A stretch of DNA of 49,376 bases from Synergistaceae bacterium (GTDB lineage Bacteria; Synergistota; Synergistia; Synergistales; Aminobacteriaceae). Within the stretch, counting starts at the first letter, position 1, and each line of letters starts with the position of its first letter. The notes under the pieces are model-generated. The model did not search any database. It was not told where the DNA came from and worked only from the letters and a program-made list of their open reading frames with translations. This document shows positions 26,492 through 35,062 of this stretch, one piece after another. Where the stretch lies: assembly GCA_017444345.1 (NCBI GenBank), contig JAFSWW010000128.1, positions 1-49,376 of the forward strand, in the 5' to 3' direction. A program made the position numbers and the translations under genes.

Positions 26492-26598
26492 TTGAAGTGT
26501 TTCTCCTTTCTTTTAAGGATACTAGCCCCGTCCGGACTAGCTCCCCGGTTTTGAAGCCGGGGTAATTTTTTAAGGCATTGATGTATTACGACGGTACT
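26492..26598 (-). promoter_or_regulatory. Structured leader of module B
   Basis: Hairpin 1 CCCCGG/CCGGGG at 26543-26562 lies in the block shared with module A. Hairpin 2 is CTAGTCC/GGGCTAG (7 bp, 26523-26541), which replaces the ACTCAT/ATGAGT stem of module A with wholly different bases. The ribosome site follows directly after hairpin 2. Confidence 0.5.
26543..26598. repeat. Direct repeat copy 2 (56 bases), also at 26172-26226
   Basis: Second copy of the conserved leader block; see copy 1. The copies start 371 bases apart. Confidence 0.8.
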
Positions 26599-26642
26599 TC
26601 AGAATGTCATAACTCGGTGGAAAAATATATCACACGGAAAAT

Positions 26643-27884
26643 TTACTCTCTTTGCATTAACTCATCGAACAAATTCACATATTCTGTCATGCGGTCTTGA
26701 TAGTTAAAATTTTTATGCGCATAATTTATACATGATTCACTTGTAAACGGTTTTGTCTCGCAGACTCTTATAATTTCGCGCTTGAGTGAGTCATAATCAT
26801 TATAATCGACAACTACTCCGCATGAGTCATCTATACATTCAGGAGCTCCGCCGGTTCTGTACATGACGACGGGAGTCCCGCAAGCGTTTGCTTCAACATT
26901 TACCATTCCGAGCACTTCTTCACGAGTAGGATTTGCGAAAACGTTTGACTCCGTGTAAATTTCTGCTAATTCTTGAGCGTTCCAAGTTTGTTGTATGTGT
27001 AATAAATTCTCCGGCATTTGATCAGCGAGTCCCTTTGCATTGCCGACTATGACAACTTGAAATCTTGAGTCTAATTCCCGCGCTAATCTCATAAATATAT
27101 CAAAACCTTTGCGGGCTCCCCAGTAAGCAGCGACTCCGAGTACTATAAATTTTTCAGGGGGAATATTGTGATTTGCCCTGAAATGTCCGGGCGCGGGCTT
27201 GTAAATATCGAGATTTATGCCGTTGTGAATGACTCTTATATCATAACCGCCCAAATATGACTCTCTTGCTAGATCTGCGAGCCACTTAGACGGACAGACA
27301 ATTACAATTTTATCGCGGTCGATTCCCGTGAACCATTTGCGCTTTAATTTCCACATTAATTTTGTCATATCTATTGACATTGCGGGGTAGCCTTTCAAAT
27401 CCGGGCAATTATGGCAGCCAGTTTTCCATTTATTGCACTGTGAAATCGTGAAATGCGGACATCTAGCCGTGAAGCTCCAGCAGTCATGAAGAGTCCAGAC
27501 AATTTTTAATTTTTTTCGCTTGATATAGTCAAATAATAATCTTAGATTTATAAAATTTCCGTGTAAATTATGTAAATGTATCAATGAAGGATTCAGCGAG
27601 TCGATTTTGCGTAAAAATTTTTTTGTCGTGAAATAATTATAGCAGTCAAGCAAGCCCGTATACTTCCCGAGTCTTTGATTTAGCGCATAAATTAGGCTGC
27701 CTGTGATTCTTATCTCGTTTTCCTGAAGATTATATTTACCGCCGAAAAGCCCATCTTCCCGCCATTGTAATGGGAATGCATTATAAATTTTATAGCCGCG
27801 GGGTTTGCCTACTGGGTCTATGAGTCTTCCCAGTGCCGTACTGCCTCTAGGGCCTCCGTTGATTTCTATTACTGTTTTGCTCAA
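26643..27884 (-). CDS. Glycosyltransferase family 4 (GT-B)
   Basis: 413 residues. The N-terminal half has IHLHNLHGNFIN and WTLHDCWSFTARCPHF followed by a Cys-rich CNKWKTGCHNCP, a layout found in polysaccharide-synthesis GT4 enzymes of the WcaC/WbcM kind. The C-terminal GT1-type donor domain has GARKGFD, VIVGNA and the EVLGMVNVEANACGTPVV nucleotide-sugar motif with the catalytic Glu residues. It transfers a sugar from a nucleotide donor, probably during capsule or lipopolysaccharide assembly on the cytoplasmic face. The start is TTG 27884, with GGGAGG 10 bases upstream. It stands alone here, with a terminator between it and the aldo/keto reductase gene. Confidence 0.88.
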   Translation of the reverse strand: MSKTVIEINGGPRGSTALGRLIDPVGKPRGYKIYNAFPLQWREDGLFGGKYNLQENEIRITGSLIYALNQRLGKYTGLLDCYNYFTTKKFLRKIDSLNPSLIHLHNLHGNFINLRLLFDYIKRKKLKIVWTLHDCWSFTARCPHFTISQCNKWKTGCHNCPDLKGYPAMSIDMTKLMWKLKRKWFTGIDRDKIVIVCPSKWLADLARESYLGGYDIRVIHNGINLDIYKPAPGHFRANHNIPPEKFIVLGVAAYWGARKGFDIFMRLARELDSRFQVVIVGNAKGLADQMPENLLHIQQTWNAQELAEIYTESNVFANPTREEVLGMVNVEANACGTPVVMYRTGGAPECIDDSCGVVVDYNDYDSLKREIIRVCETKPFTSESCINYAHKNFNYQDRMTEYVNLFDELMQRE

Positions 27885-27920
27885 TTAATAATTACCTCCC
27901 TGATTATATATAACAAAAAA

Positions 27921-27951
27921 CGGCCCGAAATAAAATTTTTATCCCAGACCG
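27921..27951 (-). terminator. Rho-independent terminator after the aldo/keto reductase gene
   Basis: On the minus strand CGGTCTGGGATAAAA pairs with TTTTATTTCGGGCCG over about 15 positions with several G-U pairs, followed by TTTTTTG. It lies 27 bases beyond the stop at 27978. Confidence 0.8.
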
Positions 27952-27977
27952 GTAAATTATATTATATTTTCGAGAGT

Positions 27978-29102
27978 TTATGCCGTGAAAGTTTTTGCGA
28001 CCCGTTCAAGTTCTTTGCGGATCTCTATATGCTGCGGACATGCCTGCTCACACTTCCCGCACTTGATACAGTCATTAGCAGGTTTATGGCCTTGTCCCTT
28101 CACGTACCAGTCGTAATTATGCTGTGCCATCTTTAAATTATTATAAAGAGTCAGCATGTTCATTGAAGCAAATGACGCAGAAATCCCTATATCTTTAGGG
28201 CAGACTTTAGCGCAATAATTACATGTTGTGCATGGAATAATAGGAATCTTTGCGAGTTCGATTCTTGCATGCTCGATAACTTTTTTCTGTTCGGGCGTTA
28301 AATGAGTAAAATTGTTCATGACTGAAATATTATCGCGCATTTGTTCAAGTGTAGACATTCCGGATAATACTGTAATGACTCCTTCTAAGTCAGCGGCGAA
28401 TCTGATAGCCCATGAAGCACAGGAGGACTCGGGCTCGGCAGCCTTCAAAATTTTTTCTACGCTTTCAGGAGGAGTCGCCAAATTCCCGCCCTTAACAGGT
28501 TCCATAATGATAACCGGCTTGTTATGCTTGCGCGCGACTTCATAGCAGGCTCTTGACTGTATAGCCGAATTCTCCCAATCACCGTAATTAATTTGGAGCT
28601 GTACAAATTCCGCTTCAGGATGTTTATTTAGAATCTCGTCTAACTGTTCGGGCGTTGAATGAAATGAGAATCCCAAGTGTTTAATGCGGCCTGATTTCTT
28701 CTCATTCAGGAAATACTCCCATAAATTGAAGTCTTCAAAAAATTTAGTTCGTGAGTCGCCTAAATTGTGCAGTAAGTAAAAATCAAAATATCCCGCTCCT
28801 GACTGTTTGAGAGAAGTATTATATTGATTAATAGCGTCTTCTTTAGTCTTGCAATTAATCCACGCGGCATTTTTCGTAGCAATCTGATAATTTTCTCGCG
28901 GGTAACGTTCGACAAGTGCGACTCTCATAGCGTCCTCACTTCCCGGATAAGCCCAGGCAGTATCAAAATATGTGAATCCGGCCTGTAAAAACTCGTCGAC
29001 CATTTTCTTAGTCTGCTCAATATCGATTGTGTTCTCGTCAATGTGAGGCAGACGCATTAAGCCAAAACCTAATTTCTTGATATTTTCACCTAAATATGAC
29101 AT
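27978..29102 (-). CDS. Aldo/keto reductase with C-terminal 2[4Fe-4S] ferredoxin domain
   Basis: 374 residues. An aldo/keto reductase barrel (1-285) with the usual catalytic tetrad is visible: Asp in YFDTAWAY, Tyr in the same segment, Lys in ATKNAAW and His in YLLHNLGD. It is followed by a ferredoxin-like tail with two clusters, CTTCNYCAKVCP (about 296) and CIKCGKCEQACP (about 347). This fused type is common in anaerobes and is thought to reduce carbonyl compounds using electrons passed through the Fe-S clusters. The substrate is unknown. ATG 29102 has GGGGGG in front. It is cytoplasmic and forms a single-gene unit. Confidence 0.92.
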   Translation of the reverse strand: MSYLGENIKKLGFGLMRLPHIDENTIDIEQTKKMVDEFLQAGFTYFDTAWAYPGSEDAMRVALVERYPRENYQIATKNAAWINCKTKEDAINQYNTSLKQSGAGYFDFYLLHNLGDSRTKFFEDFNLWEYFLNEKKSGRIKHLGFSFHSTPEQLDEILNKHPEAEFVQLQINYGDWENSAIQSRACYEVARKHNKPVIIMEPVKGGNLATPPESVEKILKAAEPESSCASWAIRFAADLEGVITVLSGMSTLEQMRDNISVMNNFTHLTPEQKKVIEHARIELAKIPIIPCTTCNYCAKVCPKDIGISASFASMNMLTLYNNLKMAQHNYDWYVKGQGHKPANDCIKCGKCEQACPQHIEIRKELERVAKTFTA

Positions 29103-29165
29103 AAAAAATTTACCCCCCTGATAAATTTATTGCGCTTTATGATAACACATTAAATTAAACTTTAA

Positions 29166-30650
29166 TCAATGCTTGCGTGAATAATTTTTGCGTTCTCGTT
29201 TATCATTATCTGAATATCGGCCGGTTTTGCTTTTACTGGTATAATTTCTTGATTGCTTTACTTGTGATTTGTCGTGATTATAAGATTTTGATTTAGCCTG
29301 TTTATTATGGCCATTAAAATTTTTATGCTTATCTCGGTGTTCGAGTTCGTGTTTTAGTTCGCTTTCAAGATTATAGCCTTTATTTTTTGCGCTCAAGACG
29401 GATAATAATTTAGCGATAATGACTTTAGGAGCTGCACGTGTAATTAAATCAGCTGCCCACTTCACGCACTCCCCGTAATAAGAGTCAACAGGTGCCGCAA
29501 AAATTTCCTGTTCGGCCGCATCTCTCCACGCTGAATGAATTTTATCGATACTGGGAATATCAAGCCATTCAGTTTTTATGCTTGTGTCCTTGAGCATGTC
29601 CCGGAACTTGCGCATTTCAGGAGGTGAAAGCAGTACGAGATTTACGCCCTCATGACCTGCCCGGCCAGTTCTGCCGCTTCTGTGTATGAAAGTCTCTTTA
29701 TCGTCAGGGAGTCCCAATTGTATAACATGACTAACGCCCTCAATATCGAGTCCCCTTGCTGCGACATTTGTAGCGACTAAACAGGGAATCGACCCGGATT
29801 TAAACGATGCTAATACTGCGTTCCGTTCGCTTTGAGTCATATCGCCCTGTAGAGCCGCCGCACTGAAGCCGTGATCCTGCAATCTTTGAGCGATTTCTAT
29901 AGATTCAATTTTTGTATGACAGAAAACTAGACTTCTTGCCGGATGTTCCCATAAAAGCACGTCGACAAGCCCCTCAAATCTTTTCTTAGAAGGAATCTTA
30001 TAGACTCTATGTGAAATATCTTCATGCTGTGAGTCTTCGTCATCGATTGAAAGCGTTATAGGTTCATTCAAATATTTATTTGCGAGTGCTTTAACGTCAT
30101 CGGGCATAGTTGCAGAAAACAGCCACCGCCGGCCTTCAGGTAACGAGTCAAGAATTGATTCCAGCTCTTCACGAAATCCCATATCAAGCATTAAATCGCC
30201 CTCATCGAGAACGACATTTTTTATTTCGCTAGTGTCAAGAGTTCCGCGCTTTATGTGATCTCTGACTCGTCCGGGAGTTCCTGCTATAATTGCCGCGCCG
30301 TGCTTTAACGTTCTTAATTGCGGGTAAATGTCCATGCCTCCGACGAGTGAAGCCGTAGAAACTTTCAGAAATTTGCCGAGAAACTCGGACTCTTCTGCTG
30401 TCTGCTGTGCTAATTCTCTAGTGGGAGCGAGTATTAAAATCTGCGGCATTTTTTCGCCTATCTTCAATTCCTGCATTAACGGTAAAAGAAAAGCTAGAGT
30501 CTTCCCTGAACCTGTTTTAGCACGAACAATAAAATCATGATTCCAACCTTCAGATAAGACTCTGTCCTGAACTTCCATAGGTGAGTCAAAGCCGCGTTCA
30601 TTCAAAGCACGCAATAATTCTTTTCTGAGGCCGTAAGAAGTAAAATCCAA
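29166..30650 (-). CDS. DEAD-box ATP-dependent RNA helicase
   Basis: About 494 residues. All helicase motifs are present: Q-motif near EVQDRVL, AKTGSGKT (I), PTRELAQQ (Ia), GTPGR (Ib), a DEGD variant of DEAD (II), SAT (III), LVATNVAARGLD (V) and HRSGRTGRAG (VI). The basic C-terminal tail is rich in Lys, Arg, Asn and Ser and should bind RNA. It unwinds RNA in ribosome assembly or mRNA decay. The start is TTG 30650, since GGAGG lies 10 bases before it; an earlier in-frame TTG at 30668 would place the ribosome site inside the gene. The DEGD in place of DEAD is a mild departure and still keeps the Mg-binding Asp-Glu. Confidence 0.92.
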   Translation of the reverse strand: MDFTSYGLRKELLRALNERGFDSPMEVQDRVLSEGWNHDFIVRAKTGSGKTLAFLLPLMQELKIGEKMPQILILAPTRELAQQTAEESEFLGKFLKVSTASLVGGMDIYPQLRTLKHGAAIIAGTPGRVRDHIKRGTLDTSEIKNVVLDEGDLMLDMGFREELESILDSLPEGRRWLFSATMPDDVKALANKYLNEPITLSIDDEDSQHEDISHRVYKIPSKKRFEGLVDVLLWEHPARSLVFCHTKIESIEIAQRLQDHGFSAAALQGDMTQSERNAVLASFKSGSIPCLVATNVAARGLDIEGVSHVIQLGLPDDKETFIHRSGRTGRAGHEGVNLVLLSPPEMRKFRDMLKDTSIKTEWLDIPSIDKIHSAWRDAAEQEIFAAPVDSYYGECVKWAADLITRAAPKVIIAKLLSVLSAKNKGYNLESELKHELEHRDKHKNFNGHNKQAKSKSYNHDKSQVKQSRNYTSKSKTGRYSDNDKRERKNYSRKH

Positions 30651-30710
30651 AATAATATATTCCTCCAAAAAATTTTTATTGCTGCTTATTATCGCATATT
30701 TCTTGAAAAA

Positions 30711-31007
30711 TTAATTAACTGGTCTGATATAACGTCCTGAAACCCACGCGGACATTTCGTCATTTTCGGGGTCTTGGATTTCGTACCAGATTTCGCCGTC
30801 AACTGAAGTTTGAGACAAAACAGTAACTCTATCGCCAGTAAAAAGCCGGCCTAATATTTCTGATTCAGTGTCGGGGCCCTCACGATAACGAACATAATCA
30901 CCGGTGCAGACTCCAGGCGCTGGGAAGTCCTGAAATCTTGAAGCGGCATTAATGACTCCTGCTGACATGAAAGCAAATAATAATAAGAGTGCTAAAAATT
31001 TGCGCAT
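30711..31007 (-). CDS. Small secreted SH3b-domain protein
   Basis: 98 residues with a signal peptide (MRKFLALLLLFAFMSAGVINA) followed by one bacterial SH3 domain of about 65 residues: YVRYREGPDTESEILGRLFTGD, then WYEI and AWVSGRYI. Such domains bind peptidoglycan or protein partners in the periplasm. AAGGGAG precedes ATG 31007. No catalytic domain is attached, so it is probably a binding or accessory protein. Confidence 0.88.
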   Translation of the reverse strand: MRKFLALLLLFAFMSAGVINAASRFQDFPAPGVCTGDYVRYREGPDTESEILGRLFTGDRVTVLSQTSVDGEIWYEIQDPENDEMSAWVSGRYIRPVN

Positions 31008-31037
31008 TATAATATTCTCCCTTCATAAATATATAAA

Positions 31038-32114
31038 TTAATTTATTGCTGCTCGATAATTTTCGCGTATTTCTGAGATGCTGACAAGGTTATTATTTCG
31101 TATCACGTGCCAAATGTCGAATCCGTTTACTCGTTTTGCTTTGCTGTGTTTTGCTTGAGCCGCGCAGGTATGCATGTCTAAAATTGTCCCGTTGTATAAT
31201 AATTTGCCGTCTTGATTTAATTCTGCAATTTCTTGGCCGTCTTGTAAGTAAAATTTTTCTCCTGTGATAAAATATCCCGCTGAAATCATTTCCTGCATTG
31301 AGACTCTGACCGGTTTAACGTCAAAATCTGCCCGCGCTATGGGTGAATCTTCAAATTTTATGGAGTCGAGTCGTTTTTGCCCGGCCTCGCAGTAAATTTT
31401 ATCAGCCTCAATCATGATATATTTTCGTCCGAGTTTCTTTGCTGCTGCTGCTGTTGTCATAGTTCCTGCGAACGGGTCAAGGATTAAATCATTTATGCGT
31501 GAAGATATTGCTATGATTCTTTCAAGTAATTTCATGGGCTTCTGAGTCGAGTGCAATTTTTGCCCGTTTGAATCTTTCAGCCTCTCATTTCCTGAACAGA
31601 TCGGAAATTTCCAGATTGAGCCCATTTGATGATTATTTAATTCGGCGTTTAACTCCTTTGCTGTCTTATAATTGAATGTGAATCTTGAATTTTTCTCACG
31701 CGCTGCCCATATTAAAGTCTCATGGCTGTTATTGAGTCTCGTTCCCATAAAATTCGGTGTCGGGTTGCTTTTCTGCCAAATAACGTCATTTATAAGCCAG
31801 TAATTTAATTCTTGCATAATTGCCCCTATAGTGTAAATACATTGCATTGAGCCTATAACCCATATAGAGCCGTCATGTTTTAAGAGTCTTCTACATTCTG
31901 AGAGCCATTCACGTGAAAAATTTTCATAACTTGCAAGAGAGTCAAATTTGTCCCAGTAATCATTACAGCCGCGAAATTCCGTGCCTTCGACTCGGTGTAA
32001 GATTTTGCCGGTCCGCATATAATACGGGGGGTCAGAGAAAATTAAATCTATACTTGAGGACTTGAGAGTCTTTAAATATTCGAGCGAGTTAGAATTAATA
32101 ATTACATTTTCCAT
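31038..32114 (-). CDS. Orphan beta-class DNA methyltransferase, CcrM/HinfI-like with RAMA domain
   Basis: 358 residues. The order of motifs is beta-class: catalytic DPPY at 28-31 comes first, the target-recognition part with TQKPMKLL in the middle, then the AdoMet-binding LDPFAGTMTTAAAA near 215. Residues 270-355 look like the RAMA domain that CcrM-type enzymes carry (MISAGYFITGEKF ... NGFDIWHV). CcrM and HinfI methylate the adenine in GANTC, so this is the predicted target. No restriction endonuclease gene is near, so it is an orphan, suggesting a regulatory or cell-cycle role. The start ATG 32114 has only a weak ribosome site. It sits between a class I aldolase and an SH3b protein, with a terminator upstream. 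Confidence 0.85.
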   Translation of the reverse strand: MENVIINSNSLEYLKTLKSSSIDLIFSDPPYYMRTGKILHRVEGTEFRGCNDYWDKFDSLASYENFSREWLSECRRLLKHDGSIWVIGSMQCIYTIGAIMQELNYWLINDVIWQKSNPTPNFMGTRLNNSHETLIWAAREKNSRFTFNYKTAKELNAELNNHQMGSIWKFPICSGNERLKDSNGQKLHSTQKPMKLLERIIAISSRINDLILDPFAGTMTTAAAAKKLGRKYIMIEADKIYCEAGQKRLDSIKFEDSPIARADFDVKPVRVSMQEMISAGYFITGEKFYLQDGQEIAELNQDGKLLYNGTILDMHTCAAQAKHSKAKRVNGFDIWHVIRNNNLVSISEIRENYRAAIN

Positions 32115-32131
32115 GATATAAATATAATAAA

Positions 32132-32160
32132 AGCCTCCCGCTATAAATATAACAGGAGAC
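32132..32160 (-). terminator. Rho-independent terminator of the aldolase gene
   Basis: On the minus strand GTCTCCTGTT pairs with AGCGGGAGGC (10 bp with G-U pairs), followed by TTTTATTATATTT. It ends 18 bases before the methyltransferase start. Confidence 0.8.
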
Positions 32161-32180
32161 TCAAAAATTTTATATATTAT

Positions 32181-33257
32181 TTACGCAACTGTAATATCTT
32201 TGCAGAGATAAACGTCCTGCACTGCATTGATAATTTTAACGCCTTCACTCATAGGACGCTGGAAAGCCTTTCGACCGAGTATTAATCCCATTCCGCCGGC
32301 TCTCTTGTTAATTACTGCTGTTCTTACTGCCTCGCTTAAATCACTGGCACCGCTTGAAGCACCGCCCGAATTAATTAATCCTGCACGGCCCATGTAACAA
32401 TTTGCGACCTGATAACGAGCTAAATCGATCGGGTGATCTGTCGTTAATTTCTCGTACATTTCTTTAGAAGTCTTGCCGTAGCCCTTACCCATTGCCAAAT
32501 AACCGCCGTTATTTTCCGGTAATTTCTGCTTAATAATATCGGCCTCGATTGTTACTCCTAAGTGATTCGCCTGACCTGTCAAATCTGCCGACGCGTGATA
32601 ATCTGTTACAACGTCATCTTTCTTGATTTTGAACGCTGAATTACGCAAATAGCACCATAAAATCGTAGCCATTCCCATTTCGTGGGCTTTATGGAACGCC
32701 TTAGAAATTTCCTGAATCTGACGTGTTGACTCCGCGCTCCCGAAATAAATCGTAGCACCCACTGCAACCGCTCCGAGATTATAAGCCTGTTCAACTGACG
32801 CAAATAAAACTTGATCAAATTGATTCGGATAAGTCAATAACTCATTATGATTTAATTTGAGCACGAAGGGGATTTTATGCGCATATTTTCTAGCAACTGC
32901 ACCGAGTACTCCCAGAGTAGTAGCTACTGCATTACAACCGGCCTCCATTGCGAGCTTGATAATATTTTCAGGGTCAAAATAAATCGGATTCGGCCCGAAT
33001 GATGCACCCGCGCTGTGTTCGATTCCCTGATCAACCGGCAAAATCGAAATATAACCGGTGTTAGCGAGTCTGCCGTGACTAAAAAGTGTCTGCATTGAAC
33101 GCAAAACAGGGATCGGCCTGTCCGTGCAGCTTAAGACTCTATCAACGAAATCAGAGCCCGGCAATGATAATAAATCCTTTGAAATTGTCTCGCACTTGTG
33201 AGTTAATAAAGACTCGGCCTCAGAACCTAATAACGCTTCAAGTTTTCCGAATTCCAT
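32181..33257 (-). CDS. fbaB: Fructose-bisphosphate aldolase, class I (DhnA/FbaB type)
   Basis: 358 residues. The sequence [18 protein letters not shown] is typical of archaeal-type class I aldolases, and later segments [24 protein letters not shown] and [13 protein letters not shown] match the FbaB family. The enzyme uses a Schiff-base lysine in a TIM barrel to split fructose-1,6-bisphosphate in glycolysis or run the reverse reaction in gluconeogenesis. GGGAGG precedes ATG 33257. The next gene upstream, the HdeD-like one, ends only 25 bases away, so they may share a transcript. Confidence 0.93.
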   Translation of the reverse strand: MEFGKLEALLGSEAESLLTHKCETISKDLLSLPGSDFVDRVLSCTDRPIPVLRSMQTLFSHGRLANTGYISILPVDQGIEHSAGASFGPNPIYFDPENIIKLAMEAGCNAVATTLGVLGAVARKYAHKIPFVLKLNHNELLTYPNQFDQVLFASVEQAYNLGAVAVGATIYFGSAESTRQIQEISKAFHKAHEMGMATILWCYLRNSAFKIKKDDVVTDYHASADLTGQANHLGVTIEADIIKQKLPENNGGYLAMGKGYGKTSKEMYEKLTTDHPIDLARYQVANCYMGRAGLINSGGASSGASDLSEAVRTAVINKRAGGMGLILGRKAFQRPMSEGVKIINAVQDVYLCKDITVA

Positions 33258-33282
33258 AATAATAACCTCCCAAGAAATTTTT

Positions 33283-33789
33283 TTACTTCTTAATCATTAT
33301 ACAACCTTCTGCAATGACTAACACGCCCGCAATAATTAAGCCGTAACCTAAAACAATCATGACAGATAAAGCACTCACAACCGGAGAGAGACTCATTAAC
33401 AACGCGAGAATTATTAAAGCTATACCGTTTATCAGCATGACCCACCAGCCGGGAATTTGTCCGCCTCCCAGCCATAAAGCAGCACAAGCCCTCGAAATTC
33501 CTACACTGAACAGCCAGAAAGCTATAGCAAATGGAATCAAGAAAGCTGTCATGCCGGGCTGTAAAAATAATAATATTCCTGCTATTAAGTCAAGAATCCC
33601 CCAGATTAGAAATCTCTTCATTCTGAAATAATAGAATCCCGCGAAATCATTTAATCCCGACGCTATAAGGCCAAGACCGATAAAGAATCCTGCTGACATT
33701 AAAGCCTCGACAGGGTAATAAAGACTTAAGCAGCCGAGAATAATTAAAATTATTCCGTTTACGTAAAAATTTATTCGTGAAAATCTCAT
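33283..33789 (-). CDS. HdeD-like (DUF308) inner-membrane protein
   Basis: 168 residues with six hydrophobic helices arranged as two or three repeats of the DUF308 unit (helix-Gly-rich turn-helix). Examples are [17 protein letters not shown] near the middle and [13 protein letters not shown] near the end. HdeD itself is linked to acid resistance in E. coli, but most family members have no assigned role. GGAGG precedes ATG 33789. It is flanked closely by the HAD phosphatase and the aldolase. Confidence 0.85.
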   Translation of the reverse strand: MRFSRINFYVNGIILIILGCLSLYYPVEALMSAGFFIGLGLIASGLNDFAGFYYFRMKRFLIWGILDLIAGILLFLQPGMTAFLIPFAIAFWLFSVGISRACAALWLGGGQIPGWWVMLINGIALIILALLMSLSPVVSALSVMIVLGYGLIIAGVLVIAEGCIMIKK

Positions 33790-33811
33790 TTTATTGTGCC
33801 TCCAAATTAAA

Positions 33812-34420
33812 TTAATTAGATTCTAATAATAAATTATTTAAATCCTGTTTAGCCTGCTCCTGATTGACGCATTGAATAGCTTTAAAGCCGTATAATATAG
33901 CTCCCTGAACGTTTGCAAATAAATCATCAATGAAGACGCATTTAGACGGTATCAAATTATATTTTTTTGCGAGTGTATCATAAATTTCGAGTTCAGGTTT
34001 AAGCAGCTTGACATCACAAGAGAACACGCCCCCGTCCATTAAAGGCAGGAAATCTAACACTTCAGGATTTGCTTGCATGACGAAATGCGAATAATTTGAC
34101 AAGTAATAAACTTTATAGCCGCGAGACTTTAAATTATTTATCCATTCATGAGTCCCCGCTCGTTTTGTTAAAGTTTCGCCGACTCTTGAAATAATTTTCT
34201 TGATTTCCGGCTCATTCTCAGGGCAGATATTTATAATGCTTGACCAAACTTTTTCGGGGTCGTCCCCTGCGTCGAGTCTTTCCCAGCGTCCATCGCCCCA
34301 GACTGCATTATTTAACTTTGCTATTAAATCATCTTGACCGGGGAATAATTTTTGCATATAGCCAGCCCAGTTGAAATTAATTAATACATTGCCGATGTCA
34401 AATATTATATTTTTAATCAT
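33812..34420 (-). CDS. HAD-superfamily phosphatase (YihX-like)
   Basis: 202 residues. Motif I IIFDIGNVL near residue 8 carries the nucleophile Asp; the second Asp of the usual DxD is Gly, as it is in YihX-type proteins. Motif II is the Ser in YLSNYSHF and motif III/IV is KLLKPELEIY followed by CVFIDDL. The cap is helical. Substrates of the family are small phosphorylated metabolites such as glucose-1-phosphate. Its ATG overlaps the stop of pncA by four bases, so the two are co-translated. Linked expression with a nicotinamidase might hint at a nucleotide-related substrate; that is inference. Confidence 0.88.
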   Translation of the reverse strand: MIKNIIFDIGNVLINFNWAGYMQKLFPGQDDLIAKLNNAVWGDGRWERLDAGDDPEKVWSSIINICPENEPEIKKIISRVGETLTKRAGTHEWINNLKSRGYKVYYLSNYSHFVMQANPEVLDFLPLMDGGVFSCDVKLLKPELEIYDTLAKKYNLIPSKCVFIDDLFANVQGAILYGFKAIQCVNQEQAKQDLNNLLLESN

Positions 34421-34971
34421 AAAATTTTGACTCCCATTGAAGCGAGCTCGCTGATATTTTTCTTGTGATTCTCTTCATTTACCCAGCCTATAGAATTATC
34501 AAGAATTTCAATTTTACGGCCGGACTTTAACAGAGCTAAGACACTTTCACGCACACAAAACTCACTTGCAATCCCGCAGACAATTACATTATTGCTTATG
34601 ACATCGCAAATTTTTTGACCAGCTTTATTTTTTGCCTCAAAAGCTGAATACTCTTCAACTGAGTCATTTGTCCCCTTGTAAAAAATATTATTCTCGTTCG
34701 GACGCTGTGAAGGATTCTTTACGTCGTTATAAAAATTTTCGTGAAGTTCAGCCCCGTGAGTATTCGCTTGACAGTGTACAGGCCAAGTCCCCCCGTTTTG
34801 AATATAACTGCAATGCTTAAGACTATGAGAGTCCGCAGAGTAATAAACTTTTATGTCATGGTGCGAATTTATGAACGCGACTATATTATTTACGGCCTCG
34901 ACTGAATGACCGCAGGCAAGAGTCCCGTCAATAAAATCATACTGACAATCTACTACTAATAAATCTGACAT
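34417..34971 (-). CDS. pncA: Nicotinamidase (isochorismatase-like fold)
   Basis: 184 residues. The catalytic triad is clear: Asp 8 in VVDCQYDF, Lys in FYKGTND and Cys in ASEFCVRES. Metal-binding residues are in SADSHSLKHCS, and TWPVHCQANTHGAEL is a family signature. It hydrolyses nicotinamide to nicotinate for NAD salvage in the cytoplasm. Nicotinate then becomes NaMN, the substrate of CobT encoded just upstream on the same strand. Its stop overlaps the start of the HAD phosphatase. Confidence 0.93.
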   Translation of the reverse strand: MSDLLVVDCQYDFIDGTLACGHSVEAVNNIVAFINSHHDIKVYYSADSHSLKHCSYIQNGGTWPVHCQANTHGAELHENFYNDVKNPSQRPNENNIFYKGTNDSVEEYSAFEAKNKAGQKICDVISNNVIVCGIASEFCVRESVLALLKSGRKIEILDNSIGWVNEENHKKNISELASMGVKIL

Positions 34972-35062
34972 GTAAAAAAATTTCCTTTCTTGTCTTGAAT
35001 CTAAATATCAGACATATTATATAATGCAAGGAAAATATTTGAATGAGTGCAATCAAGAATTA

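Noticed and set aside
26172-26598. Tandem repeats as a CRISPR array
   Set aside because: There are only two copies, 371 bases apart and 55 bases long, with genes between, and no cas genes.
24000-26600. tRNA or rRNA genes in the accessory island
   Set aside because: No cloverleaf with TTCRA arm or rRNA core sequence was found; the GC-rich hairpins are leader and terminator stems.
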